Under the pieces are notes generated by a model. That model was given only the letters and a program-made list of their open reading frames with translations, was not told the DNA's origin and ran no database searches. Below, piece by piece: positions 34,741-48,100 of a DNA stretch of 64,000 nt (position 1 is the stretch's first letter; each line of letters starts with the position of its first letter). The stretch comes from Siniperca chuatsi (taxonomy: Eukaryota; Chordata; Actinopteri; Centrarchiformes; Sinipercidae). The translations under genes and the position numbers were made by a program. The stretch spans positions 25,773,822 to 25,837,821 of the forward strand of contig NC_058055.1 in the NCBI RefSeq assembly GCF_020085105.1. Reading direction: 5' to 3'.

Positions 34741-35280
34741 AAGATTTCTCTAAACAAAATTAAAGCTACAAGCAGCACTGAACGGGCCCCGATGTTTTTC
34801 TCATGACTATGACTCATAATTGGCATGTAGATGTCCTCAGGCCGGGACTCTATCAAACGTGAAATTTGGGGCAGAATGGACAATGTACACTCTTATAACA
34901 ACTTCCAGCTTCATGACGAATAATGAGCCATCATGGCAACGGTGTTTGATGAAAACTCACACGCTTCACAATTAAGCATCAGCAAGGTCTTAAGACTTCA
35001 CTGACCACATTTGAGGTGGATTTGCTTAACCTGCTTGGAGTAATTTTTAAGAGTACAGGTCCTGTAACTTCCTGTTGCCAGTAGGTGGCAATATGGCTAT
35101 AATTCAATATTGGCTTATACATGTCTTCAGGCATGGACTCTTAAACATGTGAAAAGATCTGACGATGTGGAGTCGAGTTACAACAGTTTCATTTTTTTAT
35201 GTCGAACCATCAAAATTTCCGTACAATGAAAACTCTTCAAAATAAAGCGACAAGCCCATGGTGACGACACCATTACTTAC
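34741..35280 (+). repeat. Fish interspersed repeat (GCTACAAGCAGCACTGAACGGG type)
   Basis: Starts with the AGCAGCACTGAACGGGCCCC word that opens a common fish repeat, with a second related sub-unit from 35090 (GTCTTCAGGCATGGACTC matches GTCCTCAGGCCGGGACTC at 34831). Non-coding. Confidence 0.5.
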
Positions 35281-35285
35281 ACCAT

Positions 35286-35530
35286 TTGATTACTTTTAAG
35301 GCTCTTCATAGCCTGGCTCCAGACTATATTTTAGACCTTGTAATCCCTTATGAACCTTCACATAGTTTGAGATCTTTGGGCAGGGGTCTTCTGTATGTTC
35401 CTGAGTCCAGGATGAAAACTACAGGGGACAGAGCTTTTGGTATCAGGGCCCCGAGGCTCTGGAACAATTTGTCTGAAGAAATTAGGTTGTCTGAGTCAGT
35501 GTCTTTGTTTACATATAGTAGCAGATTATG
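35286..35530 (+). mobile_element. LINE fragment: C-terminal end of ORF2
   Basis: Open frame reading ITFKALHSLAPDYILDL, SHSLRSLGRGLLYVPESR and GDRAFGIRAPRLWNNLSEE. These are standard C-terminal motifs of CR1/L2-type LINE polyproteins. Fragment only; it ends at a (TG)n/(TATC)n stretch. Confidence 0.8.
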
Positions 35531-35567
35531 GGTGTGTGTGTGTGTATCTATCTATGTATGTATGTGT

Positions 35568-35695
35568 TAGGTGTAACCAGCAGCCCAACTCACGCCCCAT
35601 AAAGCAAAGACAGTGACCACACCCAGCAATTTAAATACACCTGTGGATCCTCTGGGAGTAAAAGAATCAGCGTATTGTGTTTTTAGCATGGCACC
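35568..35695. repeat. Inverted repeat pair, left member
   Basis: About 130 bp, from GTGTAACCAGCAGCCCAACTC to GTGTTTTTAGCATGGCA. It is nearly the reverse complement of 39955-40085, 4.3 kb away. Non-coding, family unknown. Confidence 0.75.
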
Positions 35696-35704
35696 TGCTT
35701 CCAT

Positions 35705-35890
35705 CACCTGTGACCATACATGTCTAGCAGAGGTAGACAGACCCAGAACAAACTGAAGGGATTATATACCCGATCTGGCCTGGAACACCTTGGGATGTCC
35801 CAGGAGGAGCTGGAGGAAGTAGTTAGGGAGAACGGTGTCTGAGCTACTTTGCTTCAACCTGGATAAGCATCAGAAAACAGATGGAGGATC
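35705..35890 (+). mobile_element. LINE 3'-end fragment (Rex3/RTE-like)
   Basis: CAGGAGGAGCTGGAGGAAG, preceded by a GAACACCTTGGGATGTCC stretch and followed by GGATAAGCATCAGAAAACAG and a GATGGA start, is the 3' terminal pattern of a common fish LINE. Only the end is left. Confidence 0.6.
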
Positions 35891-36574
35891 TGAAGCAGGA
35901 ATTGGTTCAATCTAAACAATACCCACCCCTGGATTCAGTATTATGCATACCGCCTGTACTCAGTTTATACGGTTTTCTTTGCTGCTATACAAAGTGGTCA
36001 AATGGAATTGATTGAATCTATCACGTATATCAGACCCTATGGAACACAAATGCACACATGGCTGCCCATTTGCTGCATACAAGTGCAGAGAACTTAGAAA
36101 ATCAATATGTTCCTGCTGTGTTATTTCGATACATACAGTCGAGGGTTTGCACACAGCCAGAGACATAATGTGCAGCAGCCAGCTCCACACTATACTGTCA
36201 GACACACTGCTGCCACATGAAGAGCACAACAGCAGTTTGATTTTAATTATTTGTCTGAATAACTTGTTTTTCCTATCAAGAGCCACAGTGGTAACCCATA
36301 CCCATTTTATTCATTAATGGATTACTCTAGGGCTGCAAGTAACAGTTATTTTCAGTATTAATTAATTGATTGCTTGTTTTATAGAATGTCTGTCTGTCTG
36401 AAAATAGTGAAAACTTCATTCATTACAATTTTCTAAAGCCCTAAATGATGTCTTTAAATTGCTTGTTTGGCAAAACAAAGAAAATACATAAGAAAAGAAG
36501 CAAATCCTCACACTGAGAAACTGGAACGAGGGAAGATTTGACATACTTGTTTGGGCAAGACTAAGAGATTACAG

Positions 36575-37440
36575 CCATGCTAGCAGCTCTGTTAGTCTGT
36601 CCTGAGGCACAGCAGTGCTTTGAGCTAAATGCTAACATCAGCATGCTAACATGCTCACAATGACAATGTTCAGAATCAGAAATACTTTATTGATCCACGA
36701 GGAGAAACTCTTTTGTTACAGCAGCTCACTGTCACGTCAATGCACACAGGAACAGTTCTAAGCAATCAGAATATAATACACTATAATACAGGAAAGATAA
36801 ATTAAGTACAAAGTGGATATAAGTATAAATTAAAATAAGTGTAAAGTGCAAAGTGGATTTACCGTTAAGTATGTACGGTATAATAATACAATGTAATAAT
36901 ACAAGTAGTAAGTAATAGTGCGTGAAGTGTAGCTTATTAAGATGATTATGAGACGGTGGATATTGCACAGCAGTAATAGAAGTATGAGTAAATATCAATA
37001 AATAGGGAATTTTAAACTCTGTGAACTGTGTTCAGCCTTGCACAAATTAACACGTGTGTGCTGCCCTGTGAAATCACATTCATTCACTCTTTCTGTCCAG
37101 ATTCAAACTACATGCTGTAGTTTAGTTTAGGTATAATGTTTACCTTGATCACCTTCTTAGTTTAGCATGCTAATATTTGCTACACAATACAGCTGGAACT
37201 TATCAGGATGTCATTAGTTTTGCAGGTATTTGGTCATAAACCAAAGGACAAATTGAAATTTTGACCTGATGGTGGCGCGAGAGGAAAAGTCAGTGGATCA
37301 CCTACGTCATCAGGATTCATGGTGACCATGAATGTCTGAACCAAATTTCACGACAATCCATCCAATAGTTGAGATTTAAAGCTGGAAAAGTGGCGGACCG
37401 ACTAACTGACATTGCCATCCCCAGTCACGCCGCTAGCGTG
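36575..37440 (-). repeat. Fish repeat family E, interrupted by a LINE tail
   Basis: Minus-oriented relative of 52555-52810 and 53545-54355 (shared words AGCATGCTAACAT, CAAATTTCACGACAATCCAT and ACTTTTCCTCTCGCGCCACC-type). It is split by a LINE 3' end at about 36668-37015, so family E was present before that LINE insertion. Confidence 0.6.
36668..37015 (-). mobile_element. LINE 3'-end insertion (same family as 33030-34556)
   Basis: Reverse complement ends in AGAGTTTCTCCTCGTGGATC, AATAAAGTATTTCTGATTCTG and matches 34200-34555 over ~340 bp. 5'-truncated insertion inside a family E repeat. Confidence 0.75.
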
Positions 37441-37774
37441 GCTAAAAATTACTTAAACTCTCAATTATCAAATTTGCTGACGTTTATTTTTTTGTCGATC
37501 AAGTAATTTAATGAACGAACTGTTTCATCTTAAGATTAATCAATTCATCAATGTCAACTTATGATGGGTATTTTTCATAATATTAATGTCTTCAAACAAA
37601 AACTCTAAAGGTTTTCACCTAATTGATGAAGAAAAAAAAAAGGAGAAAAGCCTCAGAGTCTTGTTTATGAGGCTGAAACCAATAAAAGTCTGTCACCGGA
37701 AAGTCAACTTACTAGGAATTTGAAATAGAACACACTCATGCATTTCCAAAAAAATAAAAAAATAAAATGAATTG

Positions 37775-37807
<33 letters not shown>

Positions 37808-38179
37808 TTTCAGTGGCTTTCTCCATTGAGATTATTGAAATTAAACCCCTGAGTCCGGTTCAGTGTGTGAATGGACCATCTGCACTTCCAGCTGAAATAA
37901 AACAAAGTGACTAAAAAGATGGGAAAGATTTCAATGAGTGACCTCAGGGAGAATATAAAGAGGCTTTTGGGGGAAACAGCTGCTCCCACTTTGCTTCAAT
38001 TGAAGGAAGGAGCTGTCTGCATCCTCTTTACTCTCTCTCCGATGAACATGAGAACACAACTCTAACATTTGGATGAAGATCTGTCACCAGGGCTGTTTCT
38101 AGCCATTTTTGTGCCTCTCTTAGCTAAATAGCAGTGATATTTAAATCAACCTCACTCACCATTTTAAGTTGATATGGTG

Positions 38180-38650
38180 AACTTGTCAGCATACAGTTGC
38201 TTATGTATACATCCAGCTGTTACAGAGCAACATTATCATTCATTTGGAGTCGTGTTTGTGTCCACCTGATGAATGTAAGTCCCATATTCTCTCTCTTTAA
38301 GCTCTGGTTTTGGTCTCTACCAACTCCAGAAGGAAATATCTGGATCTTTAGCTGCTAAATGCTTCACTATGTTCACCAGCTAGTCTCTAACTGTGTCTGT
38401 CTACTGCTGAGCAGGTAATGTACAGTGACTTTTTAGAGCTTTTTCTCTGAAAATAGCTGCATGCCGCAGCCAAAAATAATGCTATGAGAACAGTGAGAGT
38501 GACCCAAAACAGTAAAGTTGTGGGCTGGACAGCAATGAGCTGAAACTCACTATAAAGCGCTGTAAAGCCGAGGGGAGCTGCAGATTTGGGTGATAATTCT
38601 CTGCAGGTTCATCACTATGAGCACCGCCTTTCACATCATCACACTGTGAT
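38180..38650 (+). repeat. Interspersed repeat family F, copy 2
   Basis: Shares GGTTTTGGTCTCTACCAACTCC, CTATGTTCACCAGCTAGTCTC and GATTTGGGTGATAATTCTC-type words with the copies at 17430-17790 (inverted) and 41085-41430. Confidence 0.65.
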
Positions 38651-38876
38651 TTCATACATTGTTGTTATAAACGTATCGATTCTCGAAGTTCTGCAGTTTT
38701 GAATCAATATAAGCACCTTTAGAGGTATGGAGTTACAGACCCACAGCTGTGGCCTGGCGGCTCCTCTGAATTAATGACTGAATGCAATGGCTGCATCACT
38801 GCACTGCTGCAGAGCCTCAGACAGATGGTGGCATCACCCGATATCTGCTTAAAGATGTTGCCCTAAATCCCCTGCC

Positions 38877-38878
<2 letters not shown>

Positions 38879-38923
<45 letters not shown>
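38879..38923. repeat. (CA)n microsatellite
   Basis: About 22 CA units. Other short simple repeats: (TG)n 2091-2110, (AAT)n 19204-19229, GATA-like 27030-27073, poly-A 37780-37805, (AC)n 49748-49781 and 49961-49991. Confidence 0.95.
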
Positions 38924-38925
<2 letters not shown>

Positions 38926-39429
38926 CCTTTTAATCTTGAGCAGTTTATGGCTCCATAAATCCATGCATAATACACGTCTGTGTGTGTGTGCGTTTTATGT
39001 GTGTGTTTCTGCAGTGTGTGTGTTTTAATCTGGCCAGGCAGAGTGAGAGGGAGTTAGATGGTTATGTATGTGTCAGCAGCAGCAAAGCTCTGAATCAAAC
39101 CACAGAGAGGTTGACTGGTTGGTTGCTGTCGAGTGCACCGTGGCATTTGTGCCTCGGCCCATCGGAGAACAAAATCCAGCTGCACGACTGAATATGTTGT
39201 TCTCTTTGTGGCAGAAAATTATAAATGATGACATAACAAAACATTTTAAAACTGAGAATCGATTCAGTCTGGTCACACACACAGACCAATCTGCAAACAT
39301 TTACATGATTAATATATCACTTTTACTGTTGGAACCATAAATGAATTCAGAAAATAAATTCTGTAGGAATGATAAGGTTCATGATGTTTTTAAATTTTGG
39401 TATCGTTATTCATTAGTGTTTGTGAGTCT

Positions 39430-39770
39430 GCCTCCACTGGTCTTGCAAGTCTTGTGTTCTGTCTGCGCGGAACACACTCTGCCCATCAAGTGCAATAGCT
39501 TGATCCAGGAAGTTGTAGTGCAGCCAGGTCTCGGGAAAGATGAGGGCACAGCAGTCTGATTTCCTGTTGCTAAGTTAGCCTGAGTCTTATTTCATCCATT
39601 TTATTTTCCTTCGACTGGACATTAGCCTGGCGTAGGCTGGGTAGTGGAGTCGCCTTAGGTCCGACCTGGGCTAGCTTAGCTCATATGCCAGCTCGCTTTC
39701 CTCTCCTCCTGGTTTGATCACACCGCTTATGGTGACGTTTGGTCCGGCTGGTCTGGCTGTCTGGACGGGA
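39430..39770 (-). mobile_element. LINE fragment: 5' part of ORF2 (endonuclease start)
   Basis: Reverse complement reads CALIFPETWLHYNFLDQAIA and FRADRT, matching the start of CR1/L2-type LINE endonucleases (FTETWL...D.AI.L....FRADR). A basic upstream part (RCDQTRRRGKRAG, ENKMDE) fits the same ORF in interrupted frames. Dead fragment. Confidence 0.7.
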
Positions 39771-39954
39771 GATGCCATGAGCAGTGATCGTCTTAAGGTC
39801 CGCTGCAGTTAATCTGATCCCTGTACTTCCTTTTCCGACGTTCATGAGTGTGTTTCTGTCATAAGTAATACATGTTTCAGTAATAAAAACCGAAAAATAA
39901 CGAATTAAAACTAAAATTTAGCAATGTTTGAGGGAGCTGCTGGCCATGGCTGCC

Positions 39955-40085
39955 ATGCTAAAAACACAATACATTGATTCTTTTACTCCCAGAGGATCCA
40001 CAGGTGTATTCAAATTGCTGGGTGCGGTCGTTGTCTTTGCTTTATGTGTCGTGAGTTGGGCTGCTGGTTACACCTTACACATACA
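39955..40085. repeat. Inverted repeat pair, right member
   Basis: From TGCCATGCTAAAAACACAATA to GGGCTGCTGGTTACACC; the inverse of 35568-35695 with only scattered differences. Lies just before a BEL/Pao fragment. Confidence 0.75.
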
Positions 40086-40169
40086 TATTTAAATACATAA
40101 TCTGCTACTATGTGTTTAACACGTGTTTTCTTTTCTGACCTGTATTATAGTGTATTGTATTATATATTT

Positions 40170-40411
40170 CGTCAGTGCACACTTTGTATGCTCACAGGAG
40201 ATGGAAGCAGGTGCAGTACTTGTTCTGGAAAAGGTGGGTTAAAGAATACTTACCTCAACAGCAGGAGCGTGAGAGATGGTCGGGAGTGAAGCTAAACGTC
40301 ATCCCTGGAGATATAGTGGACAACACAGCACCTCAAAATCCGCGGCTCATGGGAAGAGTCCTACAAACCTTTTCCCGACAGAAGAGGTTTCGCACGTCTG
40401 GTGCGCATTAA
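40170..40411 (+). mobile_element. BEL/Pao LTR-retrotransposon fragment (fossil)
   Basis: The translated segment (WKRWVKEYLPQQQER, PGDIV, NPRLMGRVL) resembles the C-terminal domain that follows the integrase in BEL/Pao polyproteins. Only this small part is left; the element is broken and no intact LTR pair was found around it. Confidence 0.65.
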
Positions 40412-41084
40412 AACAAAGAGCAGCTGCAGTTGTGGCCCTTTGAGATGATTCAGATGTCTATTAATTGTTAGCAGTTGCACCAAAGAGTGACTTCCAACCT
40501 AAACTTCTCACGTGGTTAAACTACCAAAACCGTATATAAAATTGATCAAACTAGCTCCACCTTTAGCAGCTACAAGTCAAGTCATAAGATAGTACAGATA
40601 GTACTTCTGTACTTTTACTTAAGTAGGGTTTTTAATGAAGAACCTTTACTTGTAATGGAGTATGTTCATACTGCTGTATTGGTGCTTTTACTTAGTAAAG
40701 GATCTAAATACTTCTTCCACCACTGGTTATTTTATGCTATATTTTGATTAGGAGTTCTTTAAATGTCAGTCATGATAAGTACTTCTTGTTCTCCCTAAAT
40801 GCTGAGAAAAGGAGCTCCAGTGCTTTCCTCTTTTGTCTCATGTAGTTTGTCTTTTATGAGAGGAAAGGAGATCCTGCTGACCTACTTGCTCAGGCAAAAA
40901 ACACCTCACAATGCAGATGAGTGCTGCCAACTAGTGATTTCACACTACACTACATAAGACAAGATTTAATTTACACTCAAAGTAAATAAAAGTAAAATTA
41001 ATAAATATATACTTAAACCTGCAATAATTGATGACATTGACATATCATTGTCTTTTAACTTGAAATAATGAACATTTTAGCAAA

Positions 41085-41430
41085 CAGTTGCTTATTTATA
41101 CATTCAGCTGTTATTGAGCGACATTATTATTAATTTGGAGTCGTTTGTGTCCACGTGAAGAAAGTAAGTCCATTATTCTCTCTTTTAGTTCTGGTTTTGG
41201 TCTCCACCAACTCCTGAGGGATATATCTTGCTCTTTAGTTGCTAAATGCTCCACTATGTTCACCAGCTAGTCTCTGTGTCTGTCTGCTGCTGAGCAGGTA
41301 GTGTACAGTGAGGTTTTTTGCAGGGCATAAAACCAAAACAATGAGCTAAAAGAAGCTAAAAGGCTCTGTAGAGCCCAGGGGAACTGCAGAGTTGGGTGAT
41401 AAGGGTTCGGCATTATTAGTAACACCTTTC
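41085..41430 (+). repeat. Interspersed repeat family F, copy 3
   Basis: Direct-orientation relative of 38180-38650, shorter and missing the central part (the kb-scale spacing differs). Unclassified. Confidence 0.65.
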
Positions 41431-42111
41431 ACATACTGCACAAATTCATGTGATCCACTGTTTATATGAAAATTAGGGCTACAACTAACGTTTATTTTCA
41501 TTATCGATTTAATCATTTGATCTATAAAATATGAGAACACTACAAATTATCAAAGCCCAAGTTGACAAATTGCTTGTTTTGTCCACCCAACTCTCCAAAA
41601 CTCAAAGATATTCACTTAAATATAATAGAAGTCTTAAAAAAAAAAAATCAAATATCAAAATAGTTGCTGATTGATTTTTCTGACGACTAATTGTTTCAAC
41701 TATATATTTAAAAGCACAACTAAAGAACTGCCCTCTAACACTAACAGCAGCAAGTGGAAATCTCACACAGCACTAAGCCTGTCACTTTTTATAAAAACAT
41801 TTGAACTTTCGAATATGGTAAAGAATGACGTTCAATCTGTTCACTGCAAATTAGGCTACTGTTCTCTTTGGTAATGCAACATGGAGTAAACTAGAGAGCT
41901 GTGCTGAACAAGTAATTAAACACCAAACCATCTTGGAAGTAACATAAAACATTTTGGATTTGACACCAAATCTTTTTTTACAATTACTTAAATCAATACT
42001 TGAAACACTGTGTTTTTATTAGCTTCAACCCAGATGTTGGAAACTGTTTGCTGCCCAGAAAAGTTTATCCAGACTGTGAATGTGTGTCCTCTGCAGATCC
42101 CTGGGGCAGCG

Positions 42112-45100
42112 ATGGACAGAGTCAGCCTGCTGTGGCGTCTGAGGCGTCGGGCTCGCCGTGGAGTGCTCTGCATGGCCTTCTTCTGCATCTCCATGGCTCT
42201 GCTCTACGCCATCTGTGCTGAAAACAGCGTTCCTGTCACAGATGCCATCTTCGGGGTCCGGGCGCGAACCCGGGCTCAGCCGCGTGCACACTCTGTCATC
42301 AAGGTCTGTCGCCCTGTTTCACTGTGACATTGGTTTTGTTAGCTGAATCGTGTAACCCAAAGTAATATATATCTGATTGACTATGAGCTGTCAAAATTTT
42401 AACTAATAGCCCCACTGATTTCCTTCAGATTTGCTACATTTGTCTTAGTGTAACTAGGCATGGCAAAAATCAAGCTGTGGTAATAAGAGATAATTGATAT
42501 ACAAAGAATTTGGAGGGTGGTGTCTTTATTAACCTTTGCAAAAACACAAACAAAGGTTTAACAAATTAATTAATCAGTGAGTTTACCTGCTCTAATGTTC
42601 GCAAGTCTGGCTAACTAGCTTAATACCTGCAGTAACCAGTTGTAACTTCCAAATTCAACAAGCACATCGTTAACTAACTAGGTTACATTAGGTTGTGGGG
42701 TTACAGGTTACCTATTTTTATTTTTTAAGCCCATGGCGAGGCACATCTACTGTGTGGGAGCCAGTTCTTAATGCTATGAGGCTAATGTTAGCAACTATGT
42801 CCTGCTGTTTATTGGATTTGGGGAAGTTTAGACTCCAGCCAAACTCCAAGACAGTGCTACCTTTACCAAAACATTGGTTAGTCCTCATCCTAAAAGCCTT
42901 TTCTCTTGTAACATGAAAAATGAAACATACTGTCTGAAGATACAAACAAGTATGTAAGATAAGCAGCCAAACAGGGTTATGTTTGAATGAATTAACCGAT
43001 ACAGTTTTCCTCATTATAATATTTGAACTAACTATAGCATAGCATAACAAGCGTTCCCAAAACATCTCTCCTCTTGTGGAATATCTCCTGCATCTCCTAA
43101 CAGGGTAGGACACCTCTGAAACTCTCCTAATATTCAGCATAGGTAGGAGTGGTTTCCTAAGTTAGGAAAGTTGTTAGAAAGGTGTCACTCTGAGAATTTC
43201 TGGCCAGTTAGGAGTGATTTCCTTCTCTGAGACGATTGATAAATACGGGCCCTGGATGTTTGACCTACAGGACTGTCGTCCCTCTGACTTCCACAGGTGC
43301 TGCGAGGCGGAGCCAAGCCCATGTACATCGACCCTCAGAAGCTCCCTGGTGTCGTCCCAGGTGACCCTCACCGACCAATCCCTGTCCTCTCCTCTCCAAA
43401 CCACACCCAGGAAGCTGGGGACTCCTCATCAAAGCGAAAGCTGAGACAACGGGATCCCTCTGGGTTTTTCTCTCGGCTGCTGCCGCGCCCCTTCACACGT
43501 GCACTGGAGACCCTGTTTGGAGGCCGGCGGAGGGGGGAGCTGAGTGGGAGAGGGGGAGATGCGGAGTTCTTCGGGCCTCACGGGCTTTTGGGAGAGGTGT
43601 GGGATGATGAGATGTCCAGTAGCATGCTGGGAAGCAGACTGAGGAAGGTGGTGCAAAATTATCAGGTGAGAGTTATTATTATTATTCAGTGGAGTAATAT
43701 GGACTCTGAATTCTGAAGAGAAAAACCTGAATTTTGAGAATAAACTTCATGAAAATAAAGTTAAACTTTTTATTTTAGTCACAAAATTTAACCTTACTCT
43801 AAATATTATAACTATACTGACTTATACTGAAAATTCTGACTTTTTATTTGAACTCTGAGATTATATTCAGAACAAATTTGTTTCTTTTTTGTCCCTAATC
43901 TTCTTCTGTATCTCTGTATTTCTTGTGCTTCTGTCAGGCGATGAATAAGTACGGAGTTGAGTTCTCCGGCCCTGGCGGTGTGCCCGGCAGGCCCAAGTTG
44001 AGTGGCCCCAAGCTTCTCTGCCAACTGAAGGAAAAGGTAGAGGTCACGACTTTGACCCCTGACCTTCAGCCCTTCTCGTCACTGCCCTGGGCCGCCCAGA
44101 TGCCATCGAAGCAGCTGACCTCTGACCTCGGGCCGTACAAGAGCTGTGCTGTGGTGTCATCAGCAGGGTCACTCCGCTACTCTGGACTTGGCAAAGAGAT
44201 AGGTGAGTATTTATGATTTTTCTTAATTTATGTCCCACAACAATTACTATTTCTGTTTTTATTTGTCTTTTACGTAACATGCTCTCTGCTACATAGGTCC
44301 TGCAAGTTATTGCATTTTAACCCAAGAAGAAGAATGTGTTTCCATTTTTCTGAAAGCTCAAGAGTCTCACATGTATACTGAAAAGCACTATTGCTATGCT
44401 AGCTGTTTACACGGGCTGAATAACAGCTTGCGGTTAATTCGTACTTTATGTACTTATCTGTGATCCAAAGTGTTCTCATGCTTGAACTTAATACAAATAT
44501 TTACATGATTGTGTGTTGGGCTGTGAGCTCTGTCAACAGATTGAGTTTAGACATGACAGATATAATAATTGAGTAGATACTCTGTACTTAGCAGTGACTG
44601 GGTTGGTGCAATATTATACATGGTTATGCTCCGATCTATCATTATCTTACCATGAATTAATCATTTTCCAAAAAATGTGAAATAGTGAAAGCTGCAACAG
44701 GCAGCTCAGCACTGTTGAGTTGAGCCTCTGCTGCTGAATCCAGTGGTCGCTGTTTGCTCTGTTGTTTAGGAAACACTTTTGGATTTTGATTTGTAACATC
44801 ACAACTTGTGTGCCAGTGATCAAAATCAACACCTGCTGTTAATTTCAGTAAACAGGGAGGAGGTGTCGCAGTGTACAAATCAGAATGAAAACAGGGAGAA
44901 ATTAATCCTATTATAAAATCCTGTAACTGTGAGGTTGTCACAAGTGACCTTTTCAATTTTGGTAATGCATGCTCTGTTTATGCCGCTGGTGCATCAACTC
45001 TTTGTTTTGTAAAATAACATTGACAATTTAAAATCTCTTGGACCAGTTGGATTGGCTGATTGAAACAACCTATTTAATTTGAGGCTTCTGTAGCACTTTT

Positions 45101-48100
45101 CTGAAATCTTTCAGGTGCTATTAACATTGTGCCATTTTTCACAACATGTACTGCTTCTACTTTCGTGTTCCTGTTTTTATCAGTTATTTACAGACAGAAA
45201 CAGAAAATGTGATGCATCAGGAACTCAGTAAGTTTCACTTCAAAAAATGATTACATTACAGACTCTCATGATGCTGTGCTGCGCTTCAACGCTGCACCCA
45301 CGACCGGTTATGAGAAGGACGTTGGTTGTAAAACCACCATCCGCCTCATCAACTCACAGGTAAACACACTGACCTGCTAAGGGACACGTACGGCAACTGA
45401 CACAAAAATAGTACGCCAAACGAAATGTTTGTATCTTTCAACACAGCACTCTTTTTGACTTTTATATCAAGTTCAGACAAGCAAATACCAAAAACAAGGA
45501 AAAATACAACTAAAACCTGACATAACCTTCATGCCTCAGTGGTAAAACTGGTGCAAAATCTTTGGTAAATATTACTGATGAATGTTTTTTCTATCCTTAA
45601 CTAACTTATTTTGAAGAGATCCTTGTGTCGTTTTCAAATTCTGATCAAGTTTCCATTAATATTCATAATAGATAAAATGCCATGTTTTGATTTAGCTTGC
45701 TAACTTAAGTCTGCAGTTTGTTTCTCATGATCTTTTATATTTAATATAATTTAATATATAATTATCAACAGGTGTAATTTATGTTGCATGAAAATCGTAC
45801 CATGTTGTCAAGCTTGCATGCACGACTGAGTTTATTTTTTGCCTAAACTGAAAAGAGTTGACAAGGAAGCAAATGTTATGCCATACCCCATTCTCTCTCC
45901 ATGTTTGCCGTCTATCTCTACACTGTCAACTATATTTCTAAGTTCCAGAAGTCCCATGTTTTAAGACTGCAAACTGCTACGGATGTTTTATTATGGTTAA
46001 AGATTTAATCTCACACCTGTACCGATGCTGCCCTTGAAAGCACCTTGATGGAGAAGAGATTGTCATTTTTAATTTAGCCAAAGAATGTATGTAAATGGTT
46101 TAATTGACCGTGGCTGCATGATTTATGGGACTTTTTAAATGTGCTGGTTTTCCTGCCCAGTTTTCTTTAAAACAACTCTGTAAAAATGATTAGTGGAGTT
46201 TGTGCTCAGAAGCTTCTTACCCTGGATACACTGGGTTTATTAAACATTATTTATAAAGATTAAGAATAATTTATGTAATGAGATATGAGTCAGCATCTCA
46301 TCTTTATTTATTTATTTATTTATTTATTTTTTAATTTCACAGTGCTATGTATATGATGCATTTGCTTTCAAATTGTTTTGTTTTATAGGTGATGGCGTCT
46401 GATGACCATCGTTTCCTGTCCAGCTCTCTCTACAGCTCAGGTACTCTGGTGGCCTGGGACCCCGCCCCCTTCTCTGCTGACCTCACTCAGGTGACGTTTA
46501 CATCATACTGCACTCACAGAAAACAAGCTAAAGGGTCGCACCTTTTTTATAGCTATTAATCAACATTGTTGATAAACTCTGCTCAATTTTTTTTCATCAC
46601 TAATGCCATGGACAAAAGGCCTCATCACAGCAGAAAGTTCATGCTAATGCTGCATTCATTCGGCAGAACTGGAAGAACAGGAAAAACACCCCTTATTCCG
46701 ACTTGGGTGTGTTCACTCATTATTATACTAGTGCTGAACTTGTAGTCACACCAGATAAATAGCCTAAATGAGCAACTTTTGTCGAGGTATGTATTTGTAG
46801 CAGTTTACCATGTGAAACCAGATACAAACAAACAGCTCCTATAAAATCAGCAGAATCGATTGCATTGGTGTTGATATTGGATTTTATTTTAAAGTAACTG
46901 CCAGCGGCGGTGCATTTGCAGCCATTCTGCCAATAGTTTGACGTGTGTGTAGTTTTTTTTTTTTTTCACCAAGAGGGAGATATCGTCCATGTCAGAAATT
47001 CCCGATATCTCCAAATTAGTGACTGCTCGTAGGGCTTGCTGAAGAACTGCTGTAGCTGGCGAGCTAACGTGCTAGCAAGCCAGAAACATCCTAGTCAGTT
47101 ATATTTCTATTTTCTCTGTACTTTGCCTCATGGCATTGTGTTCTCAGAATTGTACATATTTTCTTTCAATAAAGACCTAATGAAGAATGAAAAAACCCTG
47201 TTAGCTCAGTCGCTAATGAGACAATAAGTTCACACAGTTTATTCAAAAGAAGTGTTTGTACCATCGACTACTGTGTCATAACTGTATGAAAAACATTCCT
47301 CTGTTGTGGAGCAACAGACAGAGGAGCTTCAATAAAACTGGATGATGACTCACAGCTCCGAATGTATTTAATCAGCAATTTATCAAACAACTGTTGAACA
47401 AACATAACATAAACTTAAATACGACGTTATTTGACTTCCAGCATTCAACTCGCCCACTCATCCACAGAGCCGCTATATTTTACCACACATAAGGCTAAGC
47501 TGCATTGTTCTGACTGGGCCCGAATGTTCCGCTGTGAAGATAGCGCTAATGGGACAGAGGACTTTGTGATTTCTCCTAAAATAAAAACCGTTTTATTGCA
47601 CCCCTCACCTAATCCAAATGATGGAGTCTGACACGGAGAAATAAAAATGAGTACCTGTTTAGCGTAACATTACTAGCTTACGGCATCTTCCTTCTTTCTC
47701 AGCACAGTTGTCCAGATGGTGAAAAGCTAACTTAGCTAGTTAGCAGCTGAGCTAACGTCACAAGTCATTGTGATATTTTTCTTTTCACGGTGGTGGAAAA
47801 AATCATAAGAGAAAATGTGATCAATAATCTGATCGCTCTGACTTTTCTACCCGCAGCTTTCAGCTCCGCAGCTCCAAAACGTATTAGAGACACCTCCGTT
47901 TTTAGGCTATTTAATTAATAATGATATCCTTGGGAAGTCGCAGTGAATCTAAAAATGTGTATCACGCCTGTATGTTCAGATTTGATAGTTAAGACTGAGA
48001 CGGTGTCCAATTTGTGACTCAAATTGCCTAATTCACCTCAAATAGTATCTTTGCCTCACATCACTCCCTCAACTCTCTTACGCCACCTTGAGGAGGTGCC

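Noticed and set aside
38982-39340. Overlapping frames after the (CA)n tract
   Set aside because: No splice pattern or family resemblance; open on both strands by chance.
42000-42346. Alternative open frames overlapping the st6gal1 first coding exon
   Set aside because: Shadows of a GC-rich exon; the frame used is fixed by the membrane anchor and by phase joining to the next exons.
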